Numbered from the stretch's first letter, positions 30,473-40,379 are shown. The stretch: DNA of 64,000 bases from Shewanella seohaensis (GCF_025449215.1 NZ_CP104900.1:2604001-2668000), one strand, 5' to 3'. Program-made: numbers and translations. The notes: a model not told the origin generated them from the letters alone.

Positions 30473-31198
30473 ATGCTAAGTAATATTCGTGTGATTTTAG
30501 TGGGGACATCGCACCCCGGCAATATTGGCTCGACCGCCAGAGCGATGAAGACCATGGGGTTATCGACCCTGTATCTTGCCGAACCAAGATGTGAAGTAGA
30601 TGGTCAATCCATTGCCTTGGCGGCTGGTGCGTCTGACATCTTAAAGCATTTGGTGAAAGTGGATTCCTTAGAAGAAGCCATCGCCGATTGCAGTTTAGTG
30701 ATTGCTACCAGTGCTCGCAGTCGTACCTTAGATTGGCCAATGCTCGATCCGCGTGAAGCGGGGCAAAAGCTGGTCACTGAGGGCTTATCAGGACCTGTCG
30801 CCATTGTCTTTGGCCGTGAAAATCATGGTTTGACCAATGAAGAATTGCAGCAATGTACATATCATGTGGCTATTCCTGCTAACCCTGAATACAGCTCATT
30901 GAATTTAGCGCAAGCGGTGCAGATCATTTGTTATGAAACGCGTGTCGCACACTTAGCGCAAACAGCGGCGCCGCAAGTGGAGGAAGAGTATCCGCTTTCT
31001 GCCGATCTTGAGCGTTTCTTTGTGCACTTAGAAAGCACCTTATCATCGACAGGTTTTATTATTAAAAACCACCCCGGCCAAGTGATGACTAAGCTACGTC
31101 GTCTGTTTAGCCGTGCACGTATCGAAAGCCAAGAGATGAATATTCTTCGAGGTATTCTAACCTCGATAGATAAAGTGGTGGGTAACAAACAAAAATAG
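30473..31198 (+). CDS. trmJ: tRNA (cytidine/uridine-2'-O-)-methyltransferase TrmJ
   Basis: SPOUT-class methyltransferase that modifies position 32 of tRNAs. The 241 residues begin with [20 protein letters not shown], the conserved TrmJ opening with the catalytic arginine a few residues later in [10 protein letters not shown]. The SAM-binding trefoil-knot motifs are [16 protein letters not shown] and [17 protein letters not shown] helical C-terminal extension follows. It is transcribed towards cysE, 45 nt away. Confidence 0.95.
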   Translation: MLSNIRVILVGTSHPGNIGSTARAMKTMGLSTLYLAEPRCEVDGQSIALAAGASDILKHLVKVDSLEEAIADCSLVIATSARSRTLDWPMLDPREAGQKLVTEGLSGPVAIVFGRENHGLTNEELQQCTYHVAIPANPEYSSLNLAQAVQIICYETRVAHLAQTAAPQVEEEYPLSADLERFFVHLESTLSSTGFIIKNHPGQVMTKLRRLFSRARIESQEMNILRGILTSIDKVVGNKQK

Positions 31199-31243
31199 CC
31201 AAAGCACATTTGGCATATAACGCTAATCGCGAAGGATTGAAGC

Positions 31244-32065
31244 ATGGGTGTGATAGCTAGGCTAAAAGAAGACATTGAATCTATATATCACCGTGATCCC
31301 GCGGCGCGCAGCGCCTTTGAGATCTTGGTCAACTATCCTGGCATGCACGCCATTTGGCTGCATCGGATAAGCCATAAGTTATGGAAGCGTGATTGGCGCT
31401 TAATGGCCCGTTGTTTATCGACTTTTTCGCGCTGGCTGACGGGAGTGGAGATCCACCCGGGGGCCACCATTGGCGATCGTTTCTTTATCGACCATGGTAT
31501 GGGCGTGGTGATCGGTGAAACTGCCGAGATTGGCGATGATTGTACTTTGTATCACGGTGTGACACTCGGCGGCACCACTTGGCAGGCAGGTAAACGCCAT
31601 CCAACATTGGGCAATAACGTGGTTGTGGGCGCAGGGGCTAAGATTTTAGGTCCTATCACTATGCATGATGGGGCGCGTGTTGGCTCTAACTCTGTGGTGG
31701 TGAAAGATGTGCCTAAGGATACGACTGTGGTCGGGATCCCTGGGCGCGTAGTGGCCACACCTTCGCCACAATCGAAAGAGAAGTCTGAGCGTCGCAGTGC
31801 CATGGCCAAGAAATATGGCTTCGATGCGTATGCTGTGTCTCCTGACAATCCGGATCCCGTCGCGAACGCTATCGGTCAAATGCTGGACCATATGCATTTA
31901 ATGGATTCAAAAGTGCAGGAATTGTGTCAAGCCATCCAACGCTTAGGTGGCGATGTATGTACCGAAAGATTGCCAGAGCTGAATGTGGGTGAGTTTAACG
32001 ACGCCGAAAAAGCCGCCGCCGATAAGCGCCAGAGCGCGCTCGACGAGTTTGACCCCAGCATTTAA
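31244..32065 (+). CDS. cysE: serine O-acetyltransferase
   Basis: Acetylates serine with acetyl-CoA, the first step of cysteine synthesis. It is a 273-residue left-handed beta-helix protein. The N-terminal helical part is short, as in the NifP/Bacillus-type enzymes. The hexapeptide-repeat core carries the active-site region [19 protein letters not shown] and [13 protein letters not shown], followed by [20 protein letters not shown]. The C-terminal tail (about 185-273) is long and acidic. AAGGA precedes ATG 31244. It lies directly upstream of the isc operon and may supply cysteine for IscS, but a 349-nt gap with IscR sites separates them. Confidence 0.93.
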   Translation: MGVIARLKEDIESIYHRDPAARSAFEILVNYPGMHAIWLHRISHKLWKRDWRLMARCLSTFSRWLTGVEIHPGATIGDRFFIDHGMGVVIGETAEIGDDCTLYHGVTLGGTTWQAGKRHPTLGNNVVVGAGAKILGPITMHDGARVGSNSVVVKDVPKDTTVVGIPGRVVATPSPQSKEKSERRSAMAKKYGFDAYAVSPDNPDPVANAIGQMLDHMHLMDSKVQELCQAIQRLGGDVCTERLPELNVGEFNDAEKAAADKRQSALDEFDPSI

Positions 32066-32324
32066 CTGAGGCGTGTGGCGCAGTGGCGTGTAGATATAAT
32101 CCACACGCTTTGCCACCGATGATTGCAGTTCAATTTCCACTGTGGTTGCACGGTTTTTAAGCAGAGTGGACCTAGGTGGCTAGCTTTCGTTCCAAGAGAG
32201 TGCGTTAGATCCCGATATGGGGGCGATTAGCACGATTAATTGCCCCTTTAGCATTGAATCTTAGGGCAGAAAAAGGTTAAATACCCCACCAAGATGAAAG
32301 GGTATTGGTTCACTGCACGCTTAT

Positions 32325-32349
32325 ATACTTGAGTGTTTTACTAGGTTTT
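32325..32349. promoter_or_regulatory. IscR type 1 site, upstream copy (weaker)
   Basis: ATACTTGAGTGTTTTACTAGG... agrees with the type 1 consensus ATASYYGACTRWWWYAGTCRRSTAT at most positions, with mismatches in the right arm. It directly abuts the next site. Confidence 0.55.
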
Positions 32350-32374
32350 ATACTTGACTGAAATACTCGGGTAT
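32350..32374. promoter_or_regulatory. IscR type 1 site, downstream copy (strong)
   Basis: ATACTTGACTGAAATACTCG followed by GGTAT matches the IscR type 1 consensus at all but one position (C for G in the right half). In E. coli, [2Fe-2S]-IscR binds such sites to repress the isc operon. It lies 40 nt before the iscR start. Confidence 0.8.
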
Positions 32375-32414
32375 GTTGAAATAACCCCATACCTGTTTGG
32401 GAGCTATGGTAGTT

Positions 32415-32876
32415 ATGAAACTTACATCTAAAGGTCGTTATGCAGTAACCGCAATGCTCGATGTGGCCATCCACTCGGCTTCGGGACCGGTTCCCTTAGC
32501 GGATATCTCTGAAAGACAAGGGATTTCGCTTTCCTATCTGGAACAACTCTTCGCAAAGTTACGTAAACATGGCCTAGTAGCCAGTGTCCGTGGTCCAGGT
32601 GGTGGTTATCGCTTAGGCCTCGAAGCTAATGATATTTCAGTTGGCATGGTTGTCCATGCTGTGGACGAGTCTGTCGACGCGACTCGTTGTCAAGGATTAG
32701 GCAATTGCCAGAGTGGAACTCGCTGCTTAACGCACTCGCTCTGGGGCGATTTAAGCAAACAAATTTCAGATTTTTTAGATGGTATCAGTCTTGCTGGCTT
32801 AATGCAGAAACGAGATGTGCAGTTTATCTCGCTTAAGCAAGACACTATGCAAAAGGAGCAAAGAGTCAGCTTATAG
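32415..32876 (+). CDS. iscR: Fe-S cluster assembly transcriptional regulator IscR
   Basis: Rrf2-family repressor that senses cluster supply and controls the isc operon. It is 153 residues. The winged helix-turn-helix (about 1-60) includes [20 protein letters not shown]. The [2Fe-2S] ligands are C92, C98, C104 and H107, exactly the E. coli spacing. [11 protein letters not shown] at ATG 32415 matches the family start; ATG 32406 (MVVMKL) is nearer to the GGGAG at 32399-32403 but too close to it. Two tandem IscR type 1 sites lie upstream, consistent with autorepression. Confidence 0.95.
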   Translation: MKLTSKGRYAVTAMLDVAIHSASGPVPLADISERQGISLSYLEQLFAKLRKHGLVASVRGPGGGYRLGLEANDISVGMVVHAVDESVDATRCQGLGNCQSGTRCLTHSLWGDLSKQISDFLDGISLAGLMQKRDVQFISLKQDTMQKEQRVSL

Positions 32877-32954
32877 GCTTTTTGTTATACGATAAAAATT
32901 ATTTTTGTACGTTGTATGTAGCCTCGGCAGAGACTGCTAAGTACGGAGTGTGTT

Positions 32955-34170
32955 ATGAAGCTTCCTATCTATTTAGATTATGCCGCCACCACGCCAGTTG
33001 ATCCGCGAGTCGCGGAAAAAATGTTCCAATACATGACGATGGATGGCATCTTCGGTAACCCAGCATCACGTTCTCACCGTTATGGCTGGCAAGCGGAAGA
33101 AGCGGTGGATGTGGCGCGCAGCCAAGTGGCTGATCTGATCAATGCCGATCACCAGTGAAATCGTGTTTACCTCAGGTGCAACTGAATCAAACAACCTGGC
33201 GATCAAAGGCGTAGCGCATTTCTACAATAAGAAAGGCAAGCACATCATCACCAGCAAGACTGAACATAAAGCGGTACTCGATACCTGCCGTCAGCTTGAG
33301 CGTGAAGGCTTTGAAGTCACTTACTTAGAGCCAGATGCCAACGGCATCATTCCGATGGAACGTTTAGAAGCTGCGATGCGCGACGACACCATTCTTGTCA
33401 GCATCATGCATGTGAATAACGAAATCGGCGTGATCCATGATGTGGATGCCATCGGCGAGTTATGCCGCTCAAAAGGCATTATCTTCCATATGGATGCTGC
33501 ACAAAGCGCGGGCAAATTACCTATCGATGTACAAACGACTAAGGTAGACCTGATCTCTATCTCTGGCCACAAAATGTATGGTCCAAAAGGGATTGGTGCT
33601 CTGTACGTTCGCCGTAAGCCACGTATTCGCTTAGAAGCGCAAATGCACGGCGGTGGTCATGAGCGTGGTATGCGCAGTGGTACTCTGGCGACTCACCAAA
33701 TCGTTGGTTTAGGCGAAGCGGCTGCGATTGCCAAAGCTGAAATGGCAACCGACAACGCCCGTATCGCTAAGCTGCGTGACAAGTTATGGAATGGCATCAA
33801 GCACATCGAAGAGACGTATGTAAACGGCGATATGACTCACCGTGTGAGTGGTAGCTTGAACGTCAGCTTCAACTATGTTGAAGGTGAGTCGCTGATGATG
33901 GCATTAAAAGATTTAGCGGTTTCATCGGGTTCTGCCTGTACGTCAGCCAGTCTCGAGCCAAGCTACGTGTTACGTGCGCTTGGTTTAAATGATGAAATGG
34001 CGCATAGCTCAATTCGTTTCTCAATCGGTCGTTTTACCACCGAAGAAGAAATCGACCACGCTATCGAAACTATTACACAATCTATTGATAAATTAAGAGA
34101 AATGTCTCCATTGTGGGAGATGTTCAAAGATGGCATCGACCTGAATCAGGTGCAGTGGGCACATCATTAA
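32955..34170 (+). CDS. iscS: cysteine desulfurase IscS, frameshifted by one inserted base
   Basis: PLP enzyme that takes sulfur from cysteine for IscU, tRNA thiolation and other acceptors. Positions 32955-33153 encode the N-terminus through LINADH, and the protein continues in another frame as [18 protein letters not shown]. Removing one base, most simply the A at 33154, gives ADHREIVFTSG and a 404-residue protein of standard length. The PLP lysine ([12 protein letters not shown]) and the active-site cysteine loop ([20 protein letters not shown]) are intact. A broken iscS in an otherwise complete operon would be very costly, so an assembly error is likely. Confidence 0.93.
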
Positions 34171-34207
34171 TTCGACCATTTACAATAGATAATTTTGGAG
34201 CAGTACC

Positions 34208-34591
34208 ATGGCTTACAGTGAAAAAGTGATAGATCATTATGAGAACCCACGTAACGTTGGTTCTTTCGACAAGAACGATCCTTCGGTCGTGACCGGTATG
34301 GTGGGAGCACCTGCCTGTGGTGACGTGATGAAGTTACAGCTGAAAATCGGCGCAGACGGCATCATCGAAGACGCGAAGTTCAAAACCTACGGTTGTGGCA
34401 GCGCGATTGCGTCTAGCTCACTGGTAACCGAGTGGGTGAAAGGCAAGACTATCGAGCAAGCGGCGGCCATCAAAAACACCGATATCGCGGAAGAATTAGC
34501 CTTGCCACCAGTGAAAATCCACTGTTCCATTTTGGCAGAAGATGCCATAAAAGCGGCGATCGACGAGTACAAATCGAAACAAGCTAAGTAA
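34208..34591 (+). CDS. iscU: Fe-S cluster scaffold protein IscU
   Basis: Scaffold on which IscS-derived sulfur and iron form [2Fe-2S] and [4Fe-4S] clusters. It has 127 residues. The cluster ligands are C37, C63, H105 and C106, with D39 beside C37 to keep the cluster labile. LPPVK (99-103) is the HscA recognition motif. GGAG precedes the ATG. Confidence 0.97.
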   Translation: MAYSEKVIDHYENPRNVGSFDKNDPSVVTGMVGAPACGDVMKLQLKIGADGIIEDAKFKTYGCGSAIASSSLVTEWVKGKTIEQAAAIKNTDIAEELALPPVKIHCSILAEDAIKAAIDEYKSKQAK

Positions 34592-34605
34592 CATCTGGAG
34601 TTAAG

Positions 34606-34929
34606 ATGGCGATTACAATGACCCCAGCGGCAACTGAGCGTGTCAGATCTTTCTTAGCGAATCGAGGCAAGGGCATCGGCCTGCGCCTCGGCTTAAAGAC
34701 CTCTGGCTGTTCCGGTATGGCGTATGTGCTTGAGTTTGTTGATGCGCTGAATGATGACGATGAAGTGTATGATATTGATGGTGTTAAAATCATTATCGAT
34801 GCGAAAAGCTTCATCTATCTACAGGGCATTGAGTTGGATTTTGTTAAAGAAGGCCTGAACGAAGGTTTCCAATTTAACAATCCTAACGCAAAAGGTGAGT
34901 GCGGTTGCGGTGAGAGTTTCACTGTTTAA
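34606..34929 (+). CDS. iscA: A-type Fe-S carrier IscA
   Basis: A 107-residue A-type carrier. It has the conserved cysteine triad C35 (SGCSG), C99 and C101 (GECGCG). It starts 14 nt after iscU, with GGAG upstream. Confidence 0.97.
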   Translation: MAITMTPAATERVRSFLANRGKGIGLRLGLKTSGCSGMAYVLEFVDALNDDDEVYDIDGVKIIIDAKSFIYLQGIELDFVKEGLNEGFQFNNPNAKGECGCGESFTV

Positions 34930-34944
34930 TTGCCGAATTGACGC

Positions 34945-35469
34945 ATGAATTATTTCGAGCTGTTTAAGTTTTCCCCTGCCTTCGATATTGACACCGCTGT
35001 GCTTGCAGAACGCTACCGCGAACTGCAACGGGCGGTGCATCCCGATAAGTTTGCCAACGATACAGAGCAACAACGCTTATTGTCGGTGCAACGCACTGCG
35101 CAAGTGAATGACGGTTATCAAACCCTAAAAGATCCTATCCGCCGTGCCGAGCATATGCTGTCGCTACGTGGTATCGATTTAAGCTACGAAACCACCACAG
35201 TGAAAGACACTGCATTTTTGATGCAGCAGATGGAATGGCGCGAGGCGTTAGAAGACATTCGCGATAGCGCCGATCCTCAAGAAAGCATTGATGAGTTATA
35301 CGACTCTTTCGCGGCATATCGGACAAAGCTGACGAAATTGCTCACCGCACAGCTAAGCAGTGACAGCGAAGAAGATGCCTTGTTAGCGGCAGATCAAGTA
35401 CGCAAGCTTAAATTTATGGCAAAATTACACGATGAGCTGACGCGTATCGAAGACGCGCTGCTCGATTAA
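34945..35469 (+). CDS. hscB: Fe-S co-chaperone HscB
   Basis: J-domain protein that delivers IscU to HscA and stimulates its ATPase. It has 174 residues. The J-domain (1-75) has HPD at 32-34 (AVHPDKF), and the C-terminal helical domain (about 85-174) binds IscU. It sits 15 nt after iscA. Confidence 0.96.
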   Translation: MNYFELFKFSPAFDIDTAVLAERYRELQRAVHPDKFANDTEQQRLLSVQRTAQVNDGYQTLKDPIRRAEHMLSLRGIDLSYETTTVKDTAFLMQQMEWREALEDIRDSADPQESIDELYDSFAAYRTKLTKLLTAQLSSDSEEDALLAADQVRKLKFMAKLHDELTRIEDALLD

Positions 35470-35536
35470 TTTTCCCTATTGCAGTTATTTAGCCGATTCA
35501 GACGGGTCTGAGTCGGCGCTACTAAGTTGGATACAT

Positions 35537-37398
35537 ATGGCCCTTTTGCAGATTGCAGAGCCCGGACAAAGCGCCGCGCCGCACCAACATAGACTTGCCG
35601 TTGGCATCGATTTAGGTACCACTAATTCCCTCGTGGCCGCGGTTCGCAGCGGCGTAACGGCGACCTTACCCGATGAAAATGGCCAGCATTCTTTACCTTC
35701 TATCGTCCGTTATACCCAAGATGGCATTGAAGTGGGTCAAGTCGCGGCGTTAAGTTCTGCGCAGGATCCTAAAAACACTATCGTATCGGTCAAACGCTTT
35801 ATGGGCCGCAGCCTCACGGATATTCAATCTGGTGAGCAAGCGTTCCCATACCAGTTTGAAGCCAGTGAAAACGGTTTACCGCTGTTTGTTACGCCTCAAG
35901 GGCAAGTGAATCCGGTGCAAGTGTCGGCGGAGATTTTACGTCCTCTGGTTGAACGCGCTGAGAAAACCCTCGGTGGCGAGCTGCAGGGTGTCGTGATCAC
36001 TGTGCCAGCGTATTTCGATGATGCACAGCGTCAAGGGACAAAAGATGCCGCGTCTTTGCTCGGTGTTAAAGTATTACGCCTGCTCAACGAGCCTACTGCG
36101 GCGGCAATCGCCTACGGGTTAGATTCGAAGCAAGAAGGTGTGATCGCGATTTACGATCTCGGCGGCGGTACCTTTGATATCTCTATTCTGCGTTTAAATC
36201 GTGGCGTTTTTGAGGTGCTAGCTACAGGCGGCGATTCGGCGCTAGGTGGCGATGACTTTGACCATTTGTTGCAGGCGCATATGCAGCAAGTGTGGCAATT
36301 GACGAACCTTGATCCGCAGCTAAGTCGTCAGTTATTGATTGAAGCGCGCCGTGTGAAAGAAGCCTTAACCGATGCGAGTGACGTCGAAGCGAGCCTGACG
36401 CTTGCCGATGGCACTGTGCTCAAGCAAGTGGTGACCAAAGCTGAGTTTGATAACTTAATCAGCGCATTAGTGAAGAAAACCATCGCCAGCTGTCGTCGCA
36501 CCCTACGTGATGCGGGCGTAACGGCTGATGAAGTGTTAGAAACCGTGATGGTGGGTGGTTCAACCCGCGTGCCATTAGTGCGTGAACAGGTTGAAACCTT
36601 TTTCGGTAAGGCGCCATTAACCTCTATCGACCCAGATCGCGTCGTTGCGATTGGCGCGGCGATTCAGGCCGATATTCTGGTCGGTAACAAACCCGAGTCT
36701 GAATTATTACTGCTCGATGTGATCCCTTTGTCATTAGGGATTGAAACCATGGGCGGTTTAGTGGAAAAAGTGGTTTCTCGTAACACCACGATTCCAGTCG
36801 CTCGCGCCCAAGAGTTTACCACCTTTAAGGATGGTCAAACGGCGATGGCCTTCCATGTGGTGCAGGGCGAGCGTGAGTTAGTCGATGATTGTCGCTCACT
36901 CGCACGCTTTACGCTTAAAGGTATTCCCCGTTAGCGGCGGGCGCTGCCCATATTCGCGTGACCTTCCAAGTCGATGCCGATGGGTTGCTTAGCGTCACTG
37001 CGATGGAGAAATCCACCGGCGTGCAATCGAGCATTCAGGTCAAGCCTTCGTTTGGTTTATCGGATACCGAAATCGCGACTATGCTCAAGGACTCGATGAA
37101 GCATGCGAAGGAAGACATCAGTCGTCGTATGCTGGCCGAGCAGCAAGTAGAGGCGGCAAGGGTACTTGAGTCGTTAAATGCGGCGCTTGCAAAAGATGGC
37201 GACCTGCTGACAAGTGATGAGCGTCAGCAGATTGATGCGGTCATGGCACAGCTTGCCGAAATTGCCCGTGGTGATGATGCCGATGCGATTAAGCAAGCGA
37301 TTGAAGTCCTCGATGAACATACTCAGGATTTCGCCGCGAAGCGTATGGATAATTCTATTCGAGTGGCCTTTAAGGGTCAGTCAATTGACAACATATAG
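35537..37398 (+). CDS. hscA: Hsp70-class Fe-S chaperone HscA, frameshifted
   Basis: Specialised Hsp70 that binds LPPVK of IscU and drives cluster release. The ATPase domain has [12 protein letters not shown] near residue 24, [12 protein letters not shown], and [11 protein letters not shown]. The frame breaks in the substrate-binding domain: the first part stops after FTLKGIPR at 36934 and the second resumes as [20 protein letters not shown]. Adding one C to the CCCC at 36926-36929 gives [15 protein letters not shown] and 620 residues, the normal HscA length. A C-terminal lid follows (to 37398). It is most likely a sequencing error. Confidence 0.93.
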
Positions 37399-37406
37399 GT
37401 GATGTG

Positions 37407-37742
37407 ATGCCCCAGTTAGTCTTTCTTCCCCATGCTGAGTTATGTCCCGATGGCGCAGTGTTGGAAGCCAAAGTAGGTGAAACGATTCTCGATGTGGCGC
37501 TGCGTAATGGCATCAATATCGAGCATGCCTGTGAAAAATCCTGTGCCTGCACCACATGCCATTGCATCGTGCGTGAAGGCTTTGATGAGTTAGATCCAAG
37601 CGATGAGCTTGAAGATGATATGCTCGATAAGGCATGGGGACTTGAGCCTGAGAGCCGCTTGTCTTGCCAAGCCAAAGTTGTCGATAGCGATCTGGTGATT
37701 GAAATTCCGAAGTACACTGTGAATATGGTGAGCGAAGGTTAA
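37407..37742 (+). CDS. fdx: ISC-type [2Fe-2S] ferredoxin
   Basis: Electron donor for cluster assembly. It has 111 residues. The cluster ligands are C42, C48, C51 and C87, the adrenodoxin-type pattern. C45 and C53 are extra cysteines. ATG 37407 is chosen, with AGGTGA just upstream; GTG 37404 is in frame. A terminator follows, so the main isc transcript may end here before rimK. Confidence 0.95.
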   Translation: MPQLVFLPHAELCPDGAVLEAKVGETILDVALRNGINIEHACEKSCACTTCHCIVREGFDELDPSDELEDDMLDKAWGLEPESRLSCQAKVVDSDLVIEIPKYTVNMVSEG

Positions 37743-37765
37743 TCAACCCGATGCGATGATATCGT

Positions 37766-37794
37766 CAAAAACCAGTCCATGTGACTGGTTTTTG
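37766..37794 (+). terminator. Terminator between fdx and rimK
   Basis: AAAAACCAGTC-CATGT-GACTGGTTTTT is followed by GGC. It is a likely full or partial stop for the isc operon. Confidence 0.85.
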
Positions 37795-37897
37795 GCTTAT
37801 GGCGCCCAGCATTTGCGCAAGCAATAATTGCCATGATTGATTTATCCTAATCCGAGCGTATGATGCGCTCAAAATGAAATGGTTGTCGGAGACCAAA

Positions 37898-38797
37898 ATG
37901 AGAATCGCGATCCTATCGCAAGGGCCTGAGCTATATTCCACAAAGCGACTCGTTGAGGCTGCGACATTACGTGGTCACGAAGTCCAAGTGATCAACCCGC
38001 TCGAATGTTACATGAACATCAATATGCGTCAGTCGAGCATCCATATTGGTGGGGAAGAATTGCCGCCTTTTGATGCGGTGATCCCGCGTATTGGTGCATC
38101 TATTACTTTTTATGGCTCAGCTGTGCTGCGTCAGTTTGAGATGATGGGCGTGTATGCGCTCAATGATTCCGTCGGCATTTCTCGCTCCCGCGATAAGTTA
38201 CGTTCGATGCAGTTGATGTCACGCCGTGGTATCGGCTTGCCGATCACCGGCTTTGCCAATAAGCCAAGCGATATTCCTGATCTTATCGACATGGTGGGCG
38301 GCGCGCCGTTAGTGATCAAGTTGCTTGAGGGCACGCAGGGCATTGGGGTGGTGTTAGCCGAAACTCGCAAAGCGGCTGAGAGTGTGATTGAAGCTTTTAT
38401 GGGATTAAAAGCCAACATCATGGTGCAGGAATACATTAAAGAAGCCAATGGCGCCGACATTCGCTGCTTTGTGCTAGGCGATAAAGTGATTGCAGCGATG
38501 AAACGCCAAGCCATGCCTGGGGAGTTTCGCTCAAACTTACACCGTGGCGGCACCGCAAGTTTAGTTAAACTGACCCCTGAAGAGCGTTCAGTCGCAATCC
38601 GTGCGGCCAAGACCATGGGCCTCAATGTGGCGGGTGTCGATTTACTGCGTTCAAATCATGGCCCTGTGGTAATGGAAGTAAACTCCTCGCCAGGTCTTGA
38701 AGGGATTGAAGGCGCCACCGCAAAAGATGTTGCTGGTGCCATTATTGAGTTTGTTGAAAAGAACGCCCTCAAGGCAAAAAAGCCCACTCAAGCGTAG
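37898..38797 (+). CDS. rimK: RimK-type ATP-grasp alpha-L-glutamate ligase
   Basis: ATP-grasp enzyme which in E. coli adds glutamates to the C-terminus of ribosomal protein S6. The 299 residues match RimK. Seen are the N-terminal [20 protein letters not shown], the ATP-binding glycine loop [11 protein letters not shown], the segment [19 protein letters not shown] and the metal-binding [20 protein letters not shown] lies 5-6 nt before ATG 37898. Its place between fdx and iscX is unlike E. coli. Confidence 0.93.
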   Translation: MRIAILSQGPELYSTKRLVEAATLRGHEVQVINPLECYMNINMRQSSIHIGGEELPPFDAVIPRIGASITFYGSAVLRQFEMMGVYALNDSVGISRSRDKLRSMQLMSRRGIGLPITGFANKPSDIPDLIDMVGGAPLVIKLLEGTQGIGVVLAETRKAAESVIEAFMGLKANIMVQEYIKEANGADIRCFVLGDKVIAAMKRQAMPGEFRSNLHRGGTASLVKLTPEERSVAIRAAKTMGLNVAGVDLLRSNHGPVVMEVNSSPGLEGIEGATAKDVAGAIIEFVEKNALKAKKPTQA

Positions 38798-38865
38798 AGT
38801 TAACGCGTTCTTAAGCTACACTCAGGAGAGCAAGGTTTAGCTGCAGATGGTAAAAGGGGGAGCGG

Positions 38866-39063
38866 ATGTCGTTAAAGTGGATTGACTCATTAGATATCGC
38901 CTTAGAATTGCTGGAGAAGCATTCTGAGGTTGACCCCCACAAGCTGCATTTTACTCAGTTATATGAGTGGGTATTAGCCCTCGATGATTTTGATGACGAT
39001 CCTAAGCATTGTAATGAGCGGATATTAGAAGCCATTCAGCAATGCTGGATTGAAGAGAAATAA
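38866..39063 (+). CDS. iscX: Fe-S assembly protein IscX
   Basis: A 65-residue acidic protein that binds IscS and iron and tunes cluster assembly. The sequence SLKWIDSLDIALELLEKH followed by LALDDFDDDPKHCNERILEA aligns well with E. coli IscX, including the DDFDDDP acidic patch. GGGGGAG precedes the ATG. It is separated from fdx by rimK and a terminator. Confidence 0.93.
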   Translation: MSLKWIDSLDIALELLEKHSEVDPHKLHFTQLYEWVLALDDFDDDPKHCNERILEAIQQCWIEEK

Positions 39064-39129
39064 CCATCGCCCCGATGGGGCATCTTGTCCCGCAAAAGCG
39101 CACTTGCGTGACGGTTGTCACGTTTAGTG

Positions 39130-39150
39130 ATCCCTAAAAGGGGATTTTTG
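39130..39150 (+). terminator. Short terminator after iscX
   Basis: A 5-bp stem ATCCC / GGGAT with a 6-nt loop is followed by T5. It is weak but well placed. A GCCCC-GAT-GGGGC hairpin lies just upstream at 39069-39081. Confidence 0.6.
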
Positions 39151-39259
39151 TAGGAGTTTGATCGGCATCAAATTCATTTTAAGTGAATGACGTACCTTGT
39201 TATGTATCCGTTAAGTGGTTAAGCGCTTAATGTTATTCTGGCTACGCAAGGATGTTCAC

Positions 39260-39427
39260 ATGAAACTTTTGTTTGCTTTGTTATTCACACTGTTACCCGC
39301 CTTGGCATGGGCTCATCCTGGTCATGGTGGCGTTGGTATCTTCCATCATTTGCTCGATTTAGCCCCTGCCATTATTTTGGTTGCCTTGATTGCGTGGGCG
39401 AGCATTTGGGCAAAAAATAAAAAATAA
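39260..39427 (+). CDS. small exported or membrane His-rich protein
   Basis: A 55-residue protein. A signal peptide (MKLLFALLFTLLPALAWA) is followed by HPGHGGVGIFHHLLDL, with four histidines in 13 residues, then one membrane helix (APAIILVALIAWASIWA) and a basic tail KNKK. The histidine cluster next to the predicted cleavage site could bind metal, but no function is known to me. AAGGA sits 7 nt before ATG 39260, which decides the start over an upstream in-frame codon. It has its own terminator. Confidence 0.75.
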   Translation: MKLLFALLFTLLPALAWAHPGHGGVGIFHHLLDLAPAIILVALIAWASIWAKNKK

Positions 39428-39476
39428 CCCCTGAGTCTTTGGCAAATATGCCAATTTAGTTGTGTTGTTATCCTTT

Positions 39477-39512
39477 CGCCAGTCCAGTCGAATGACAGGT
39501 CTGGCGTTTTTG
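39477..39512 (+). terminator. Terminator after the His-rich protein gene
   Basis: CGCCAG(T)CC / GG(T)CTGGCG stem with one mismatch is followed by T5. Confidence 0.75.
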
Positions 39513-39600
39513 TGTGATCAATCTGGTTACAAATCCAGCCAATGTGCGCAATATCTCAGACTTATTTGCTTTAAAGATAGGATTTGTTTTTTAAATTTCG

Positions 39601-39606
39601 TATAAT
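39601..39606 (+). promoter_or_regulatory. -10 element of the ndk promoter
   Basis: A perfect TATAAT lies 42 nt before the ndk start. The -35 region is AT-rich without a good hexamer. Confidence 0.55.
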
Positions 39607-39647
39607 CCGCGCGAATTTTTCAAACTTGCTGACAAAGGAAGCTTGTT

Positions 39648-40079
39648 ATGGCGATCGAACGCACATTTTCTATCATTAAGCCTGATGCAGTTGCTAAAAA
39701 CCACATCGGTGCAATCTACAACCGTTTTGAAACTGCTGGTCTGAAGATCGTTGCAGCTAAAATGTTACACCTGACTAAAGAACAAGCTGAAGGTTTCTAT
39801 GCTGAGCATAGCGAGCGTGGCTTCTTCGGTGCTCTGGTTGCTTTCATGACTTCTGGCCCAATCATGGTTCAAGTATTAGAAGGCGAAAACGCTGTTTTAG
39901 CTCACCGCGAAATTTTAGGTGCAACTAACCCAGCTCAAGCGGCTCCAGGTACTATCCGTGCTGACTTCGCTCAAAGCATCGACGAAAACGCAGCTCACGG
40001 TTCTGATTCTTTAGAATCAGCAGCACGTGAAATTGCTTACTTCTTCAGTGCTGAAGAACTGTGTCCACGTACTCGTTAA
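39648..40079 (+). CDS. ndk: nucleoside diphosphate kinase
   Basis: Transfers the gamma phosphate of ATP to nucleoside diphosphates through a phosphohistidine. It has 143 residues with [18 protein letters not shown] at the start. The active-site histidine is H117 in ENAAHGSDS. Codon choice looks strongly biased (GCT, GGT, CGT), consistent with high expression. It is monocistronic, with a TATAAT upstream and a terminator downstream. Confidence 0.97.
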   Translation: MAIERTFSIIKPDAVAKNHIGAIYNRFETAGLKIVAAKMLHLTKEQAEGFYAEHSERGFFGALVAFMTSGPIMVQVLEGENAVLAHREILGATNPAQAAPGTIRADFAQSIDENAAHGSDSLESAAREIAYFFSAEELCPRTR

Positions 40080-40100
40080 TCTGAGTGCCAGACCGAAGAA

Positions 40101-40124
40101 GGGAGCCTAAGGGCTCCTTTTTTA
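40101..40124 (+). terminator. Terminator after ndk
   Basis: GGAGCC-TAAG-GGCTCC is followed by a T tract (TTTTTT). Confidence 0.9.
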
Positions 40125-40217
40125 TTGGCGGCATTTTGCTAACTATGCCAAAGACAAAGTGTTTAATGCTAGTAACAGGTTATTTTTATTCAGTTTTTAA
40201 AAATTTTAAAAACCTTC

Positions 40218-40245
40218 CTTGAAATCCGCTTTCCTATCCTTATAT
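40218..40245 (+). promoter_or_regulatory. sigma32-type heat-shock promoter of ibpA
   Basis: CTTGAAA (40218) and CCTTATAT (40238) are separated by 13 nt, close to the sigma32 consensus CTTGAAA-N13/14-CCCCATNT. It would give a leader of about 130 nt. Confidence 0.65.
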
Positions 40246-40253
40246 CTATTGCA

Positions 40254-40379
40254 GGATCGCTCGATGAGGATCCCAATCGATTCTGTGCCGCTAGGACAGA
40301 AGTTAATTTCTGCGAGTATAAATGCGTTTTCAATTGAAAACGTTCGCCACTTTCCCATATTGCTTAAGACAAGGATATG
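40254..40379 (+). promoter_or_regulatory. ROSE-like RNA thermometer in the ibpA leader
   Basis: The last hairpin pairs AUAUUGCUU (40357-40365) with AAGGAUAU around the ribosome site (AAGGA, 40371-40375). UUGCU at 40360-40364 is the conserved ROSE motif opposite the Shine-Dalgarno sequence. Upstream are a perfect CGTTTTCA/TGAAAACG hairpin (40324-40341) and GGATC/GATCC (about 40255-40274), giving the multi-hairpin layout of ROSE elements. Function is inferred. Confidence 0.65.

Noticed and set aside
35537..37398. Programmed frameshifting in hscA
   Set aside because: No slippery heptamer with pseudoknot is evident and nine other genes show the same kind of single-base break.
39219..39230. TTAAGCGCTTAA perfect 12-bp palindrome
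   Set aside because: Short, AT-rich at its ends and without a second copy or clear promoter context; could be chance.
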